From Xanthomonas arboricola pv. populi (GTDB lineage Bacteria > Pseudomonadota > Gammaproteobacteria > Xanthomonadales > Xanthomonadaceae): DNA of 64,000 bases. Each line of letters starts with the position of its first letter. Positions within the stretch are counted from its first letter, which is position 1. The DNA is taken from the NCBI RefSeq assembly GCF_002939945.1, contig NZ_MDEB01000002.1, positions 62,001-126,000 of the forward strand, in the 5' to 3' direction. The notes under the pieces were generated by a model. That model saw only the letters and a list, made by a program, of their open reading frames with translations. It was not told where the DNA came from and did not search any database. Of this stretch, positions 1 to 8,644 are shown piece by piece. A program made the position numbers and the translations under genes.

Positions 1-174
1 GCCGTTGAAGTCGTCCATCACCTTCTCGACCTGGTCGCGCGAGATGCCGGTCATGGTGGCCATGGCGATGCCGATCTTCTGCACCTCTTTGGGGTCCATG
101 TGCTTGAGCACTTCGGCAGCGTCGCTTTCCCCAAGCGACAGCAACAGCACTGCGGCGCGCTGTACTCCAGTCAT
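1..174 (-). CDS. fliG: Flagellar motor switch protein FliG (N-terminal part, runs off window)
   Basis: FliG sits in the C ring, binds the MS-ring protein FliF through its N-terminal domain, and transmits torque and switching. Only the first 58 codons are visible. They begin MTGVQRAAVLLLSLGE and continue with the DAAEVLKHMDPKEVQKIG segment typical of the FliG N-terminal domain. The ATG at 174 is the only in-frame start between the fliF stop and the conserved sequence, and lies 10 bases after that stop, so fliG is the third gene of the fliEFG operon. The rest of the gene lies outside the window. Confidence 0.96.
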   Translation of the reverse strand, partial: MTGVQRAAVLLLSLGESDAAEVLKHMDPKEVQKIGIAMATMTGISRDQVEKVMDDFNG

Positions 175-184
175 CGGTGGTGTA

Positions 185-1915
185 TCAGGCTTCACTGGCG
201 ACCCATCCCTTCACGACTTGTGCGACACGTTTTGAATCGGCTTTGACTGCTTCGCGTGCGAGGCGCATGCGTTCTTCGTAGGCGTCCGGCAGCGCGATCG
301 GGGTCTTGCGGTCCTGACCGAGCTGGGCGGTGTCCTCTTCCAGGCCGGGCATCAGGTCGTCATCGTCGACCATCCGCACGTCGGCGTTCTGCGGAGTGCC
401 ATCGTTGCCGCTCTGGCCTGGCTTGTCCTTGACTGCGGTCACGCCGGTGAGCTGACGCAGGGTGGGGCGCACCACACCGAACAGCAGCGCCAGCACCACC
501 GCCGCACCGACCAGCAGGCGCAGACCGTTCTGCACGCGCGGGTCTTCCCACCACTTCGGGCCTTCCTCGCCGGTCACCGCTTCGCGCACGAACGGGGCGT
601 TCATCACCGACACCGTGTCGCCACGGGCCGCGTCGAAGCCCACTGCCTGCTTGACCAGGCCCTCGATGCGGGTGAGCTCGGCGGCCGTCAGCGGCTGCTC
701 GACCATCTTGCCCTTGGCACCGGGGCGCGGCACGTTGTCCAGCAGCACCGCCACCGACACCCGCTTGATGCGGCCGGCCGGCTGACGGGTGTGTTGCAAG
801 GTCCGGTCCAATTCGTAATTGCGGGTTGCGCTCTTGGAACTTTCGGTCGGCGCGGCCGCTGCGGCGGCCTGGCCATTGGCGGCGGCCGGGGTGCCCGGTG
901 CGCCGGCAGTGGCGTTTGCGGCCGGCGCCGGCGGCTGGCCGGGGCTGTTGCTGGTGGCGCCCGGGGGCCCCTGCGGGCCGGTGGCGCTGGTGCTGGTGTC
1001 GCTGACTTGTTCGCTGCGCAGCTTGGCCGGCTCGCCGTTGTAGAGCTCGCGGGCTTCCTCGACCACCGAGAAGTCCATGTCCACGCTGACTTCCGGGTTG
1101 ACCCGGCCCGGGCCGGTCATCGGCTCGAGCAGCTCGCGGATACGCTGGTTGTAGGAGCTTTCCTGGCGACGCACCTGTTCGAACTGGGCAGCGTGCTGGG
1201 CGGCATCGCTGTTGGGGTCGGAGATGGAGAGCATGCGCCCGCTCTGGTCGACCACGGTGACGCGCTCGGGGGTCATGTCCGGAATGCTGGAGGCGACCAG
1301 GTTGACGATGGCATCGACCTGGTTGCGCTCCAGGCCCTGGCCGCCGCGCAGCTCCAGCACCACCGAGGCGCTGGCCACGTCACGCTGGCGGGTGAAGGCG
1401 CTGGGCTTGGGAATGGCCAGATGCACACGGGCCTCGCGCACCGGGCGCAGGGTCCCGATGGTGCGCGACAACTCGGTTTCCAGGGCGTGCTGGTAGCGGG
1501 CGTTTTCCACGAACTGGCTGACGCCGAAGCCGGGATCCTTTTCCATCAGCTCGAAGCCACCGCCGGTCTCCTTGCCGGTCAGGCCGGAGCCGGCCAGCTT
1601 CAGGCGGGCGTCGTACAGACGGTCCTGCGGCACCGAGATGGCGCCGGTGCCCTGGTCGATCTTGAACGGGATCTGCGCGGTGCGCAGCAGGTCGGCCGCT
1701 TCGGCATTGCCCTTGTCGTCCAGGCCGGTGTACAGCGACTGGTAACCGGGCTTCTGCGACCAGAAGAACACCGCCAGACCGGCAGCCACCGCCACGGCGA
1801 TCATCGCCATCATGGTCAGCTTGCGGGTGATCTGCAGGCTGCGGACACGGTCGAACCATTGCCCCGCCTTTTCGGCGTTCTGGTTCATGTTTTCTTTGGT
1901 GATTGCGAGAGCCAT
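185..1915 (-). CDS. fliF: Flagellar MS-ring protein FliF
   Basis: FliF forms the MS ring in the inner membrane, the base on which the rod, export apparatus and C ring assemble. The 576-residue product has one membrane segment near residues 34-51 and a second near 460-478, flanking a large periplasmic region with the YscJ/FliF ring-building domain. Residues about 310-365 are a low-complexity Pro/Ala/Gly/Ser stretch, a common variable linker in FliF. The charged C-terminal tail (ending KRVAQVVKGWVASEA) is the segment that binds FliG. The length is normal for the family. The start lies 13 bases after the fliE stop, and transcription presumably comes from the sigma54 promoter before fliE. Confidence 0.97.
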   Translation of the reverse strand: MALAITKENMNQNAEKAGQWFDRVRSLQITRKLTMMAMIAVAVAAGLAVFFWSQKPGYQSLYTGLDDKGNAEAADLLRTAQIPFKIDQGTGAISVPQDRLYDARLKLAGSGLTGKETGGGFELMEKDPGFGVSQFVENARYQHALETELSRTIGTLRPVREARVHLAIPKPSAFTRQRDVASASVVLELRGGQGLERNQVDAIVNLVASSIPDMTPERVTVVDQSGRMLSISDPNSDAAQHAAQFEQVRRQESSYNQRIRELLEPMTGPGRVNPEVSVDMDFSVVEEARELYNGEPAKLRSEQVSDTSTSATGPQGPPGATSNSPGQPPAPAANATAGAPGTPAAANGQAAAAAAPTESSKSATRNYELDRTLQHTRQPAGRIKRVSVAVLLDNVPRPGAKGKMVEQPLTAAELTRIEGLVKQAVGFDAARGDTVSVMNAPFVREAVTGEEGPKWWEDPRVQNGLRLLVGAAVVLALLFGVVRPTLRQLTGVTAVKDKPGQSGNDGTPQNADVRMVDDDDLMPGLEEDTAQLGQDRKTPIALPDAYEERMRLAREAVKADSKRVAQVVKGWVASEA

Positions 1916-1928
1916 GTGTCGTCAACCT

Positions 1929-2300
1929 TTACAGCGGCATGTTCATGACGTCCTGATAAGCCTGGACGAGACGGTTGCGGACTTCCACGGTGGCGCGGAA
2001 GGCCACCTGGGACTGCTGGGAGGCGACCATCACCCGTGCCAGATCGGCACTGGGGTCGCCCATTTCGAAGGCCTTGGCCAGTGCGCTGGACTTCTGCTGG
2101 GCCTCGTTGACGCCGCCGATGGCGCCGCGCAAGGTCTCGCTGAAGCTCGGTGCCTGGGTGGCCGGTGTCCCCTGCGTACCGGCCAGCCCCTGGATCTGAT
2201 TGCCGCGCGCCGCATCGCCTACCGCGCCCATCGGGCCTTGGCCCATCTGCGTCTGGTAGCTGCGGATCTGCGAGAGGATGGAGGTAACGGAGTCGCTCAT
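1929..2300 (-). CDS. fliE: Flagellar hook-basal body protein FliE
   Basis: FliE is the small adaptor joining the MS ring to the proximal rod. The frame is open upstream to 2330, but I place the start at the ATG at 2300 (MSDSVTSILSQIRSY), giving 123 residues. The sigma54 promoter just upstream would start transcription near 2323, which excludes the earlier in-frame starts. The C-terminal half (FSETLRGAIGGVNEAQQKS, then VMVASQQSQVAFRATVEVRN and ending DVMNMPL) is the conserved FliE helical domain. It is the first gene of fliEFG and directly follows the glycosylation island on the chromosome. Confidence 0.95.
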   Translation of the reverse strand: MSDSVTSILSQIRSYQTQMGQGPMGAVGDAARGNQIQGLAGTQGTPATQAPSFSETLRGAIGGVNEAQQKSSALAKAFEMGDPSADLARVMVASQQSQVAFRATVEVRNRLVQAYQDVMNMPL

Positions 2301-2333
2301 GGATGCGGTCAGCCAGGGAGGCATCCACACCAG

Positions 2334-2349
2334 TGCAAGCGGCGTGCCG
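2334..2349 (-). promoter_or_regulatory. Sigma54 promoter of fliEFG
   Basis: Read on the minus strand the site is CGGCACGCCGCTTGCA. It has the invariant GG and GC of the -24/-12 elements separated by exactly 10 bases. Transcription would begin near 2323, leaving a leader of about 23 bases before fliE. The match is good apart from C instead of T at the first consensus position. Confidence 0.75.
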
Positions 2350-2418
2350 AAACCGCGCCGGGATTCCGGCGCGGGGCGTTCTTGGGGCGCCTGTGGTAAT
2401 CGCCTCGCAGCGATATCG

Positions 2419-2582
2419 CCCCCATCCGCCCTTCGGGCACGTTCCTCCGCGCGCGGGGAAAGGAAGCCGGTGGGTGGTCACCGGTGGGTGGTCAGCTGCA
2501 GTGCAACCGACAGATCACGCCCAGCCAGACATTTCCTTCTCCCGCTGGTGGGAGAAGGTGGCGCGTAGCGCCGGATGAGGGC
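2419..2582. repeat. Pair of facing Xanthomonas-type intergenic repeats
   Basis: Two related units of about 45 bases face each other in the 356-base gap between the glycosyltransferase gene and fliE: one at 2419-2464 (CATCCGCCCTTCGGGCACG) and an inverted copy at 2535-2582 (GGGAGAAGGTGGCGCG followed by GCCGGATGAGGGC). Each is itself partly palindromic. The CATCCG...CTTCTCCCG...GGGAGAAGG pattern resembles a dispersed intergenic repeat of xanthomonads. Apart from this pair and the fliE promoter I see nothing else in the gap. Confidence 0.6.
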
Positions 2583-2656
2583 AGTACCGTCAATTCACAC
2601 GCGGCCAGACATCCGTTCTACCGCAAAAGGAAAAACGCTGAAGCGGCGTACCTGCG

Positions 2657-5600
2657 CTAGTCGGGCAACCATGCCGCGCGCCACCGATCAAGATTGCTGC
2701 CGGTCAGCATCCAGTCGCGGCGTACCACCTCACGCAATGCCGCTCCCTTTGCCGCTGAAGCGGCCGGGTCGGCCAGATGCTCGCGGATCGCGCCGATCCA
2801 GTCGCGGTAGCGGTTCTTCACCAGGGTCACCGGCAGGTTGCCCTGGTAGCAGCGCACATCGCTGGCGATCACCGGATAGCCGCAGGCGCCGTATTCCAGC
2901 AAGCGCAGATTGCTCTTGCACGCGTTGAACAGGTTTTGTTCCACCGGCGCCAGCGCCAGATCCAGATCCAGCGCCGCCAGTGCGGCAGGGTAATGCTCGA
3001 TCGGCACGCCGGGCTGGAACTGATGGATGTGCTGGCGCAACGCGAACGGGTACATCCCCATGAACACCCATTCGACCTCGTCGGCAAGCTCGCGCACCAC
3101 ATCGGCGATCAGTTCCAGGTCGCCGGTGTGGCTGGCGCCGCCGGCCCAGCCGATGCGTGGCTTGCCGCCCTGGCGTTGCTTACGTTCGCTCCGTGCGGGC
3201 AGGTGGTCCCACCAATGCGGCGGCAGGCGATTTTCGGCCACGCGGATGTCGCTATGCAACCCGGCGAACGCCTCGGCCAGCGCCGGAGTGGACACCACGA
3301 AGCGGTCCACCATGCCCAGCCCACGCCGCACTGTCTTGAGGATGTCCTTGGGCATGTGCTCGCGATGCGCGTTCTTCAGCGGCAGGTTGGGCAGATAGTC
3401 GTCCAGCTCGTACACCTTGAATGCGCGCGACAGCACCTTCATCCGCCGCATCGCTTCCAGTCGCGGCTCGCCGACCTGGCGTTGCAGGATCACCACGTCG
3501 GGATCCTGGCGCGCCAGCTCGCTGATTTCCAGATAGCCGTTGAACAGCACGCCTTCGACCATGCCGGCCTCGCGCAGGGCGCGCAACGGCTGGATCACCC
3601 GGTAGTGGCCGCAACCTTCGATATCGGCGGGCAGGGCGATCATCGTCGGCAGCGGTCGCCACGATTGCAATGGCCGCCAACTGGCGCGCGGGTCGGCCAG
3701 CTGGAAGCCGGCACCGGGATCCAGCGAGAATCCCGGGTTGTAGGCCGGGTCGTTGGCCATCACCGGCAGCCAACGCGCGTACATCGCTTCTTCGTCGAGC
3801 GCAGTGGCGGGTATTGCGTCGGGCGGGTCGATCAGCAGCTGCGCGCGCGCGGCGTAGACATTGAGATAGCCGGCCTGCTGCAGGCGCAGACACAGATCGA
3901 CATCGCTCCATTGCGCCAACGCCGGTTCCTGCGCAAAACCGCCAGCGTCCAGAAACAGCTGGCGCTGCAGCATCAGACATTGGCCACTGAGCGCGCTGTA
4001 GTTCTGATCCAGTTGCAGGCGCTGCAGATAGCCCGACTCGTCGAACGCCGCGCCGTCGAAGGCGCGTGCTGCGGGTGCCCCCAGGCCCAGCAGCAAGCCG
4101 GCGTGATGCACGGTACCGTCGCCACGCAGCAGCTTGCCGGCCACCGCGCCGACCTCCGGACGCAGCGCGTGGTTGAGCAGCTGCGCCAGCCAATCGGCCT
4201 TGATCGCTGCCGCGCCGGCTGCCAGCCACAACAGCAGCTCCCCACGCGCCTGCCCGGCCGCGGCATTGCAGGCCGCCTCGCGCGAGGGCGCACCGTCGAA
4301 GCGCAGCACGCGGATCTGCTGCAGGCCGAGATTGTCGATGCCCGCCAGCCAGTCGCGCAGCGCCGGCTCGGCGCTGTCGCCGCGATCCAGCAACAGCAGC
4401 TCGTAATGCGGGTAGCCGGTGTTGGCGAGCACGCTTTCCAGGCAGCGTTGCAGCTGCGCCAGGCGTCCATCCACCACCACCAGAATGCTGACCAGCGGCT
4501 GCTGTGCATGCCGGTAATCCACCGCATGCCGGCCGGGGCCGATGCTGCTCACCACCGCATCCACATAACCGCGTGCGGCAAGATGGCGGCTGATGGCGCG
4601 CCGTTCGTCTTCGTCGCCATGCCGCGTGCTGGCCGATGCCACCAGCAAGGGTTCGGCGATGTGCTGGATGCAGGCCAGGCCGTAGCGTTCGACCAGCCCA
4701 AATTGGTAATCCAGTTCGAAAGCGTCGCCCGTTCCAGTCGGAAAGCCACCATCGGCCAGCAGCGTGCGGTGCCGGAACAACCAATGCCGCGACATCGTCG
4801 ACGGCGCACCCAGCAACATGTCCAGATACAGCGCCGGCCGCATCGCCAAACCCAGCTGATCGCCGTCCAGCGCGACCACTTCGTCGGCGTAGACGGCCTG
4901 ACACGCGTCCGGCAGCGCGAGCATCTCCAACGCCAGCATCAGCAGGCCGCTGGCGGTGAATAGGCTACCGGCTTGGACCAGCAGCACCCAGTCGATGGAC
5001 TGTTGTGCGGCGATGGTCCGATTGAGTGTGGACACCAGCCCGCCCGCGCCGATCAGCGCACCGCGCTCGCCGTGCCCGGCGGCTTGCTGCGGCGAGCTGC
5101 TGATCACCCAGGTCTGCTGATTCGGATAACACGCCACCGCCGCCAGGCTGGCCTGGGTGGCGGCCACCGCTGCCGCATCGCCTTCGCTGTCGATCACCAT
5201 CACTGCGATCCGCGGGCCGCCCGCATGCGCCTGCAGGCGCGCATCGATCAAGGCGCGCTGGACCTTGCTGGGATGACGCACTCCCAACCAGGTGGACGGC
5301 GACACGCGCTCGGCCATTCCTGCGCTCTGCATCAACGCGTTGACCAGGTCCACCGACTTGAACACCCGCGCCTTGTGCGGGCTGAGCGGGGCGACGCGTA
5401 CCTGGCGGTTGTCGCCGCTGTCGCGTCGCCAGCCGAGTTGGCGGATGCCCTGGCGCAGGTCTTCGTGACCTTGATCGCCGATGCCCGGCTGATCGCGGCC
5501 GGCCTGACTGAACTGCGCGCTGGATACGCGAAAATGCGTGAGCGGGCTGGACAGCAGGGCCAGGTTGCCGTGCCGCAGCAGCTTGACGTAAATCGCCAGA

Positions 5601-6220
5601 TCGCCGACCCAATGGATGGCCTTGCCGTTCAACATCATCAGCTCGCCACCCAGCGCCACCAGGTCGGCGCGCCGTGCAAGCACGCAACTCGGCTCGCCGA
5701 TGAAGTTGATGGCATGGTCGGCCAGGAACGACACCAGCTCCGGCCCGTCGATCAGCACGTCGTCGGCAAACGGGAAGCTGGTGGCCAGGATGTCCGGCAA
5801 TGGGGCGCCGTCGTCGTCGATACGCAGCCTGCGCGAGGACGCCAGCACGGTGCCGGGGTTGCGCTCCATTGCGCCGACCAGTTGTGCGATGCAGTCCGGT
5901 TGCAGCACGTCGTCGTCGTGCAGGAACTTAATGTAAGTGCCCTGCGCAAGGCTGATCCCTTTGAGCTTGCTGCCGAGCTCGCCAAGGCGAGCTGGATTGC
6001 GGAAATAGCGGATCGGGAAAGGGCATTCCTGCACATGCCGCGCGACGCATTGCTCGATCAGCGCATCGACACTGTCGTCGCAGACGATCAGCTCGAGCCT
6101 GGGGTAGGACTGCAGAACTACGCTCCTAAGCGCTTCATCGAGATAGCGCAGCTTGTAGGCGGGCATCACGATGCTGACAAGCGCACAGGTGGCGGAGCGA
6201 TCTTCTGGGTGGTGCATCAT
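2657..6220 (-). CDS. Large multi-domain glycosyltransferase of the flagellar glycosylation island
   Basis: The 1187-residue protein has several glycosyltransferase-like modules. Residues 14-240 form a GT2-type GT-A domain (LVSIVMPAYK, CDDS, and HDDD at 101-104 as the DXD-like metal site). Residues 335-560 and 575-800 look like two further, more degenerate GT2-like units (VSILVVVDGR; WSDVDLCLRL). Residues about 855-1187 form a GT-B/GT4-like domain with KSNLRLLEYGACGYPVIAS near 1102-1120 as the donor-site motif. Large glycosyltransferases of this size occur in the Pseudomonas flagellin glycosylation islands, so transfer of glycans to flagellin is the likely role; this is inferred from family and context. 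About 280 bases without a recognisable gene separate it from the methyltransferase gene upstream. Confidence 0.85.
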   Translation of the reverse strand: MMHHPEDRSATCALVSIVMPAYKLRYLDEALRSVVLQSYPRLELIVCDDSVDALIEQCVARHVQECPFPIRYFRNPARLGELGSKLKGISLAQGTYIKFLHDDDVLQPDCIAQLVGAMERNPGTVLASSRRLRIDDDGAPLPDILATSFPFADDVLIDGPELVSFLADHAINFIGEPSCVLARRADLVALGGELMMLNGKAIHWVGDLAIYVKLLRHGNLALLSSPLTHFRVSSAQFSQAGRDQPGIGDQGHEDLRQGIRQLGWRRDSGDNRQVRVAPLSPHKARVFKSVDLVNALMQSAGMAERVSPSTWLGVRHPSKVQRALIDARLQAHAGGPRIAVMVIDSEGDAAAVAATQASLAAVACYPNQQTWVISSSPQQAAGHGERGALIGAGGLVSTLNRTIAAQQSIDWVLLVQAGSLFTASGLLMLALEMLALPDACQAVYADEVVALDGDQLGLAMRPALYLDMLLGAPSTMSRHWLFRHRTLLADGGFPTGTGDAFELDYQFGLVERYGLACIQHIAEPLLVASASTRHGDEDERRAISRHLAARGYVDAVVSSIGPGRHAVDYRHAQQPLVSILVVVDGRLAQLQRCLESVLANTGYPHYELLLLDRGDSAEPALRDWLAGIDNLGLQQIRVLRFDGAPSREAACNAAAGQARGELLLWLAAGAAAIKADWLAQLLNHALRPEVGAVAGKLLRGDGTVHHAGLLLGLGAPAARAFDGAAFDESGYLQRLQLDQNYSALSGQCLMLQRQLFLDAGGFAQEPALAQWSDVDLCLRLQQAGYLNVYAARAQLLIDPPDAIPATALDEEAMYARWLPVMANDPAYNPGFSLDPGAGFQLADPRASWRPLQSWRPLPTMIALPADIEGCGHYRVIQPLRALREAGMVEGVLFNGYLEISELARQDPDVVILQRQVGEPRLEAMRRMKVLSRAFKVYELDDYLPNLPLKNAHREHMPKDILKTVRRGLGMVDRFVVSTPALAEAFAGLHSDIRVAENRLPPHWWDHLPARSERKQRQGGKPRIGWAGGASHTGDLELIADVVRELADEVEWVFMGMYPFALRQHIHQFQPGVPIEHYPAALAALDLDLALAPVEQNLFNACKSNLRLLEYGACGYPVIASDVRCYQGNLPVTLVKNRYRDWIGAIREHLADPAASAAKGAALREVVRRDWMLTGSNLDRWRAAWLPD

Positions 6221-6500
6221 GGGCCAATGAGCCGTTCGAAAAACGAGTTGATAAGGGAGCCGTACTTCCAGGTCGTTGGAAATGCAGTTGAGCTTCAGGC
6301 GGCGCCCGAACAGCGCTTTCAGAAGACCATAGGAGATGTCTCCATTTCCGATGTGCCGGCCTCTGATGTTGCCTTGTGACGGCCCTAGGTGTTTCAGGAA
6401 GTCCGATATTTCCGGGGATTCAGGAAGGGCCGAGTTGAAAAGAAGGTTTTGCGGGCGTCAGTCATCGCTCTATCTCTCCAACTCGTGAATTTCCCCCGGC

Positions 6501-8024
6501 TTACGTCGCCCAGGGCGGCGGTGCGGCACCGGCGACGGGCGATGCATACAAAACGAGGTCGTAGTAGTGGCCGGGAGAGTGCTGGCGTAGGCGGAAGTGA
6601 TAGCCATCGACCAATTTGTCCAGTTGTTCCACGATATCCAACAGATCCTGGGCGTAGTGGTATACACAAATGGCCATGCGGGGGCGCTGGGTACGGATGA
6701 GCTGAGATGCGCCTTCTAGTGCCCTGGCTTCGAACCCTTCGATGTCCAACTTCAGTAGCGTCAGCTTTTCCAACTCGTCGTCCAGGCGTGTCGTAGCCAC
6801 GGAGATTCCGCCATCCGGTGATACATGGCTGGAAACGGTGCCGGTCTGCTCGAAGCGCAGCGTCGTATGTTCGTTGGAGATGGCTTTTTTTATGGCCTTG
6901 AAGTTATGCGGAGGAAGGGGGAGGGCGCTTGCGATGCCCTCCAATTTCTGGAAGTTGATGCTATCGGGTTCAAAGGCGGTGATGCTTTCGTAGTGATGGC
7001 GGGATGCTTCCAGAAACTTGTGGACGATGGGGCCCTGGAAGGCACCGCCATCGCAAAAATGTTCACGCTGGCCCAGCTGGAACGTGCTGCTATCGGCGTA
7101 TGTTGAAAAGTACTCGTTGATCGGCGTAGCCCAGCAGTCCAACAGGAGGCTGGAATCGTAGGTCAGGCGGAACAACAGGTTGCTGTAGAGCGTAAAAACG
7201 CTGAAATCGTCGTCCAGCCGATCTGCAAAACGCAGAAATTCGTCCAGGCGCGCAAGCGTCCGCTGACGGTATACCCGGGCAGACTCGTATACGGCGGGCA
7301 GCCCACAGTGAGCAACGGCCAGGCAGGCATCTACCCTTTCAATGCCTGCTTGTTCGCAGAGCTTGCGGGCCAGGCCCGATTCTCCCGGGCTGTAAGAAAA
7401 ATCGATGGCCAATGCCTGGGAATGCTGGGCCGCTTGTTCGATGAACTGGCGCGAACTCCAACGCGGCACCCCATGAACGGTGTCGCTGTCGCTTGGCTGG
7501 TCATCGACGGCGGCAATGACATGGCTGGAGTGCTGGACGATCTTTGGGCCATAAATGTCGCCAATGCCCGAGCGCGGTTGGAGCAGAAACAGGGGGCGCT
7601 GCTCGAAACGTGGGATCAGCGGATCCAGGGAGGGCGCAACGCTCAGTTGCTCGATGCCCGCGCTGGTGCAGAGGTCATTTGCAAACGCCCGTCCGCGCGG
7701 GCTGCAAGAGAAATCGATGGCGATCGCATCGGCATACTGCCCCGCCTTGGCAAGAAACTCCTGGCTGCTCCAGCGCGGCGCGCCGTGAATGCGGTCCAGG
7801 TGGATGCTTTGGTCATCAATTGCCGCAACAACATGGCGCAGGTCGGCAACGACCCTGGGACCATGCGCCACGCCTGCATAGGACTCTGGAGCGACGAGGA
7901 ATACAGGGCGGTTGGCAATCGCGGGCAGGCGCGCAATGACATCCTCGAGTGCAGGGCGCTCCTGCTCCGCAATACGGAGAATCCGTTGGCGAAGCTGCTC
8001 AGTTCTTGAGTTCATGAACGTCAT
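6501..8024 (-). CDS. FkbM-family methyltransferase with duplicated N-terminal domain
   Basis: Residues about 322-495 of this 507-residue protein form a SAM-dependent FkbM-type methyltransferase domain, with FCDGGAFQGPIV as the SAM loop, FEPD at 351-354 and LKLDIEGFEARALEGA near 424-439. FkbM enzymes usually O-methylate sugars or polyketides. The N-terminal part contains two tandem copies of a roughly 90-residue unit, at about 39-130 and 143-232. Each has RP(V/L)FL, a GP(R/K)(I)V segment, H(V)(I/V)AA(I/V)DDQ, HG(A/V)PRWSS, AIDFS and AGIE. I do not recognise this domain. The start overlaps the preceding stop as ATGA, so translation is probably coupled. The likely role is methylating the flagellar glycan. 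Confidence 0.82.
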   Translation of the reverse strand: MTFMNSRTEQLRQRILRIAEQERPALEDVIARLPAIANRPVFLVAPESYAGVAHGPRVVADLRHVVAAIDDQSIHLDRIHGAPRWSSQEFLAKAGQYADAIAIDFSCSPRGRAFANDLCTSAGIEQLSVAPSLDPLIPRFEQRPLFLLQPRSGIGDIYGPKIVQHSSHVIAAVDDQPSDSDTVHGVPRWSSRQFIEQAAQHSQALAIDFSYSPGESGLARKLCEQAGIERVDACLAVAHCGLPAVYESARVYRQRTLARLDEFLRFADRLDDDFSVFTLYSNLLFRLTYDSSLLLDCWATPINEYFSTYADSSTFQLGQREHFCDGGAFQGPIVHKFLEASRHHYESITAFEPDSINFQKLEGIASALPLPPHNFKAIKKAISNEHTTLRFEQTGTVSSHVSPDGGISVATTRLDDELEKLTLLKLDIEGFEARALEGASQLIRTQRPRMAICVYHYAQDLLDIVEQLDKLVDGYHFRLRQHSPGHYYDLVLYASPVAGAAPPPWAT

Positions 8025-8644
8025 CCCTCGTAGGTATGAATGGGGGTGTCGTAGCGGGCGTCGAAATAGGTCTTGGCAGGCACGTCCTCGCAGTAGACGC
8101 GCGACCAGCCAAGTTCGCAGCTTCGTCCCACCTTGACGCCCCCACTCACGATGGCGCCGGTCCGCAGGATGCTATTGCCGCCGATCTCGACGCCCGCACC
8201 GATTTGCACACCGTTCTCTATCCAGCATGACGATTTGACGCGGCATGCCGGTCCGAGGTGCGCGCCGGCATGGATGACGGTGTTGTAGTCGATCCTGCAC
8301 CCGTGCCCGACGACAGCATGGGCACCCACGAATGCGTTGAGCCCGATGACCGTGTCAGAGCCGATGGCTGCGCTGGAGTGGATGAAGGGCTCCAGCTTGA
8401 AGCCACGTTCCATCGCTGCCTGCATCAGTTCCATGCGCTTGAAGTTGCCGAAGCGTTCGTCGAAAGCCACGAACATGGCCCCGTCGGTCGGATTCAGCCC
8501 ATCCAGCACGCCAAGATCGAATTCGTGTTCCGCGTCTTGTGGCACGTCGATCCTGATGACCGTCTCGTCCTGACGCGCCTGCTTCCAGGCATGAAAGACC
8601 AGGTCGAGGTAGTCGCCGCTGCCGATGATCCACCTAGATGTCAT
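8021..8644 (-). CDS. PglD-like left-handed beta-helix acyltransferase
   Basis: The 207-residue protein has an N-terminal alpha/beta domain (residues 1-80) followed by hexapeptide repeats from about 85 to 190 (AIGSDTVIGLNAFVGAHAVVGHG and onward), the hallmark of left-handed beta-helix acyltransferases. His114 in VVGHGCRID matches the catalytic base of PglD-type sugar N-acetyltransferases. Unlike the second acyltransferase of the island, its N-terminus (IIGSGDYLD) has a weaker nucleotide-sugar loop. It overlaps the Rieske gene upstream by 11 bases and the FkbM gene downstream by 4. It may transfer an acyl group, perhaps from the island's acyl carrier protein, to an amino sugar; the substrate is inferred. 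Confidence 0.82.
   Translation of the reverse strand: MTSRWIIGSGDYLDLVFHAWKQARQDETVIRIDVPQDAEHEFDLGVLDGLNPTDGAMFVAFDERFGNFKRMELMQAAMERGFKLEPFIHSSAAIGSDTVIGLNAFVGAHAVVGHGCRIDYNTVIHAGAHLGPACRVKSSCWIENGVQIGAGVEIGGNSILRTGAIVSGGVKVGRSCELGWSRVYCEDVPAKTYFDARYDTPIHTYEG

Noticed and set aside
791-1948. Long plus-strand open frame opposite fliF
   Set aside because: It is antisense to a certain gene, in GC-rich DNA where the opposite frames stay open by codon bias. Its protein has no family features.
2777-4963. 728-codon plus-strand frame opposite the glycosyltransferase
   Set aside because: The product is a His/Gln/Arg-rich mirror of the minus-strand coding sequence with no domain; it is a frame shadow.
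6394-6669. Minus-strand ORF in the gap before the glycosyltransferase gene
   Set aside because: It overlaps the end of the methyltransferase gene, lacks a ribosome site and encodes an Arg/Pro-rich sequence typical of non-coding frames.
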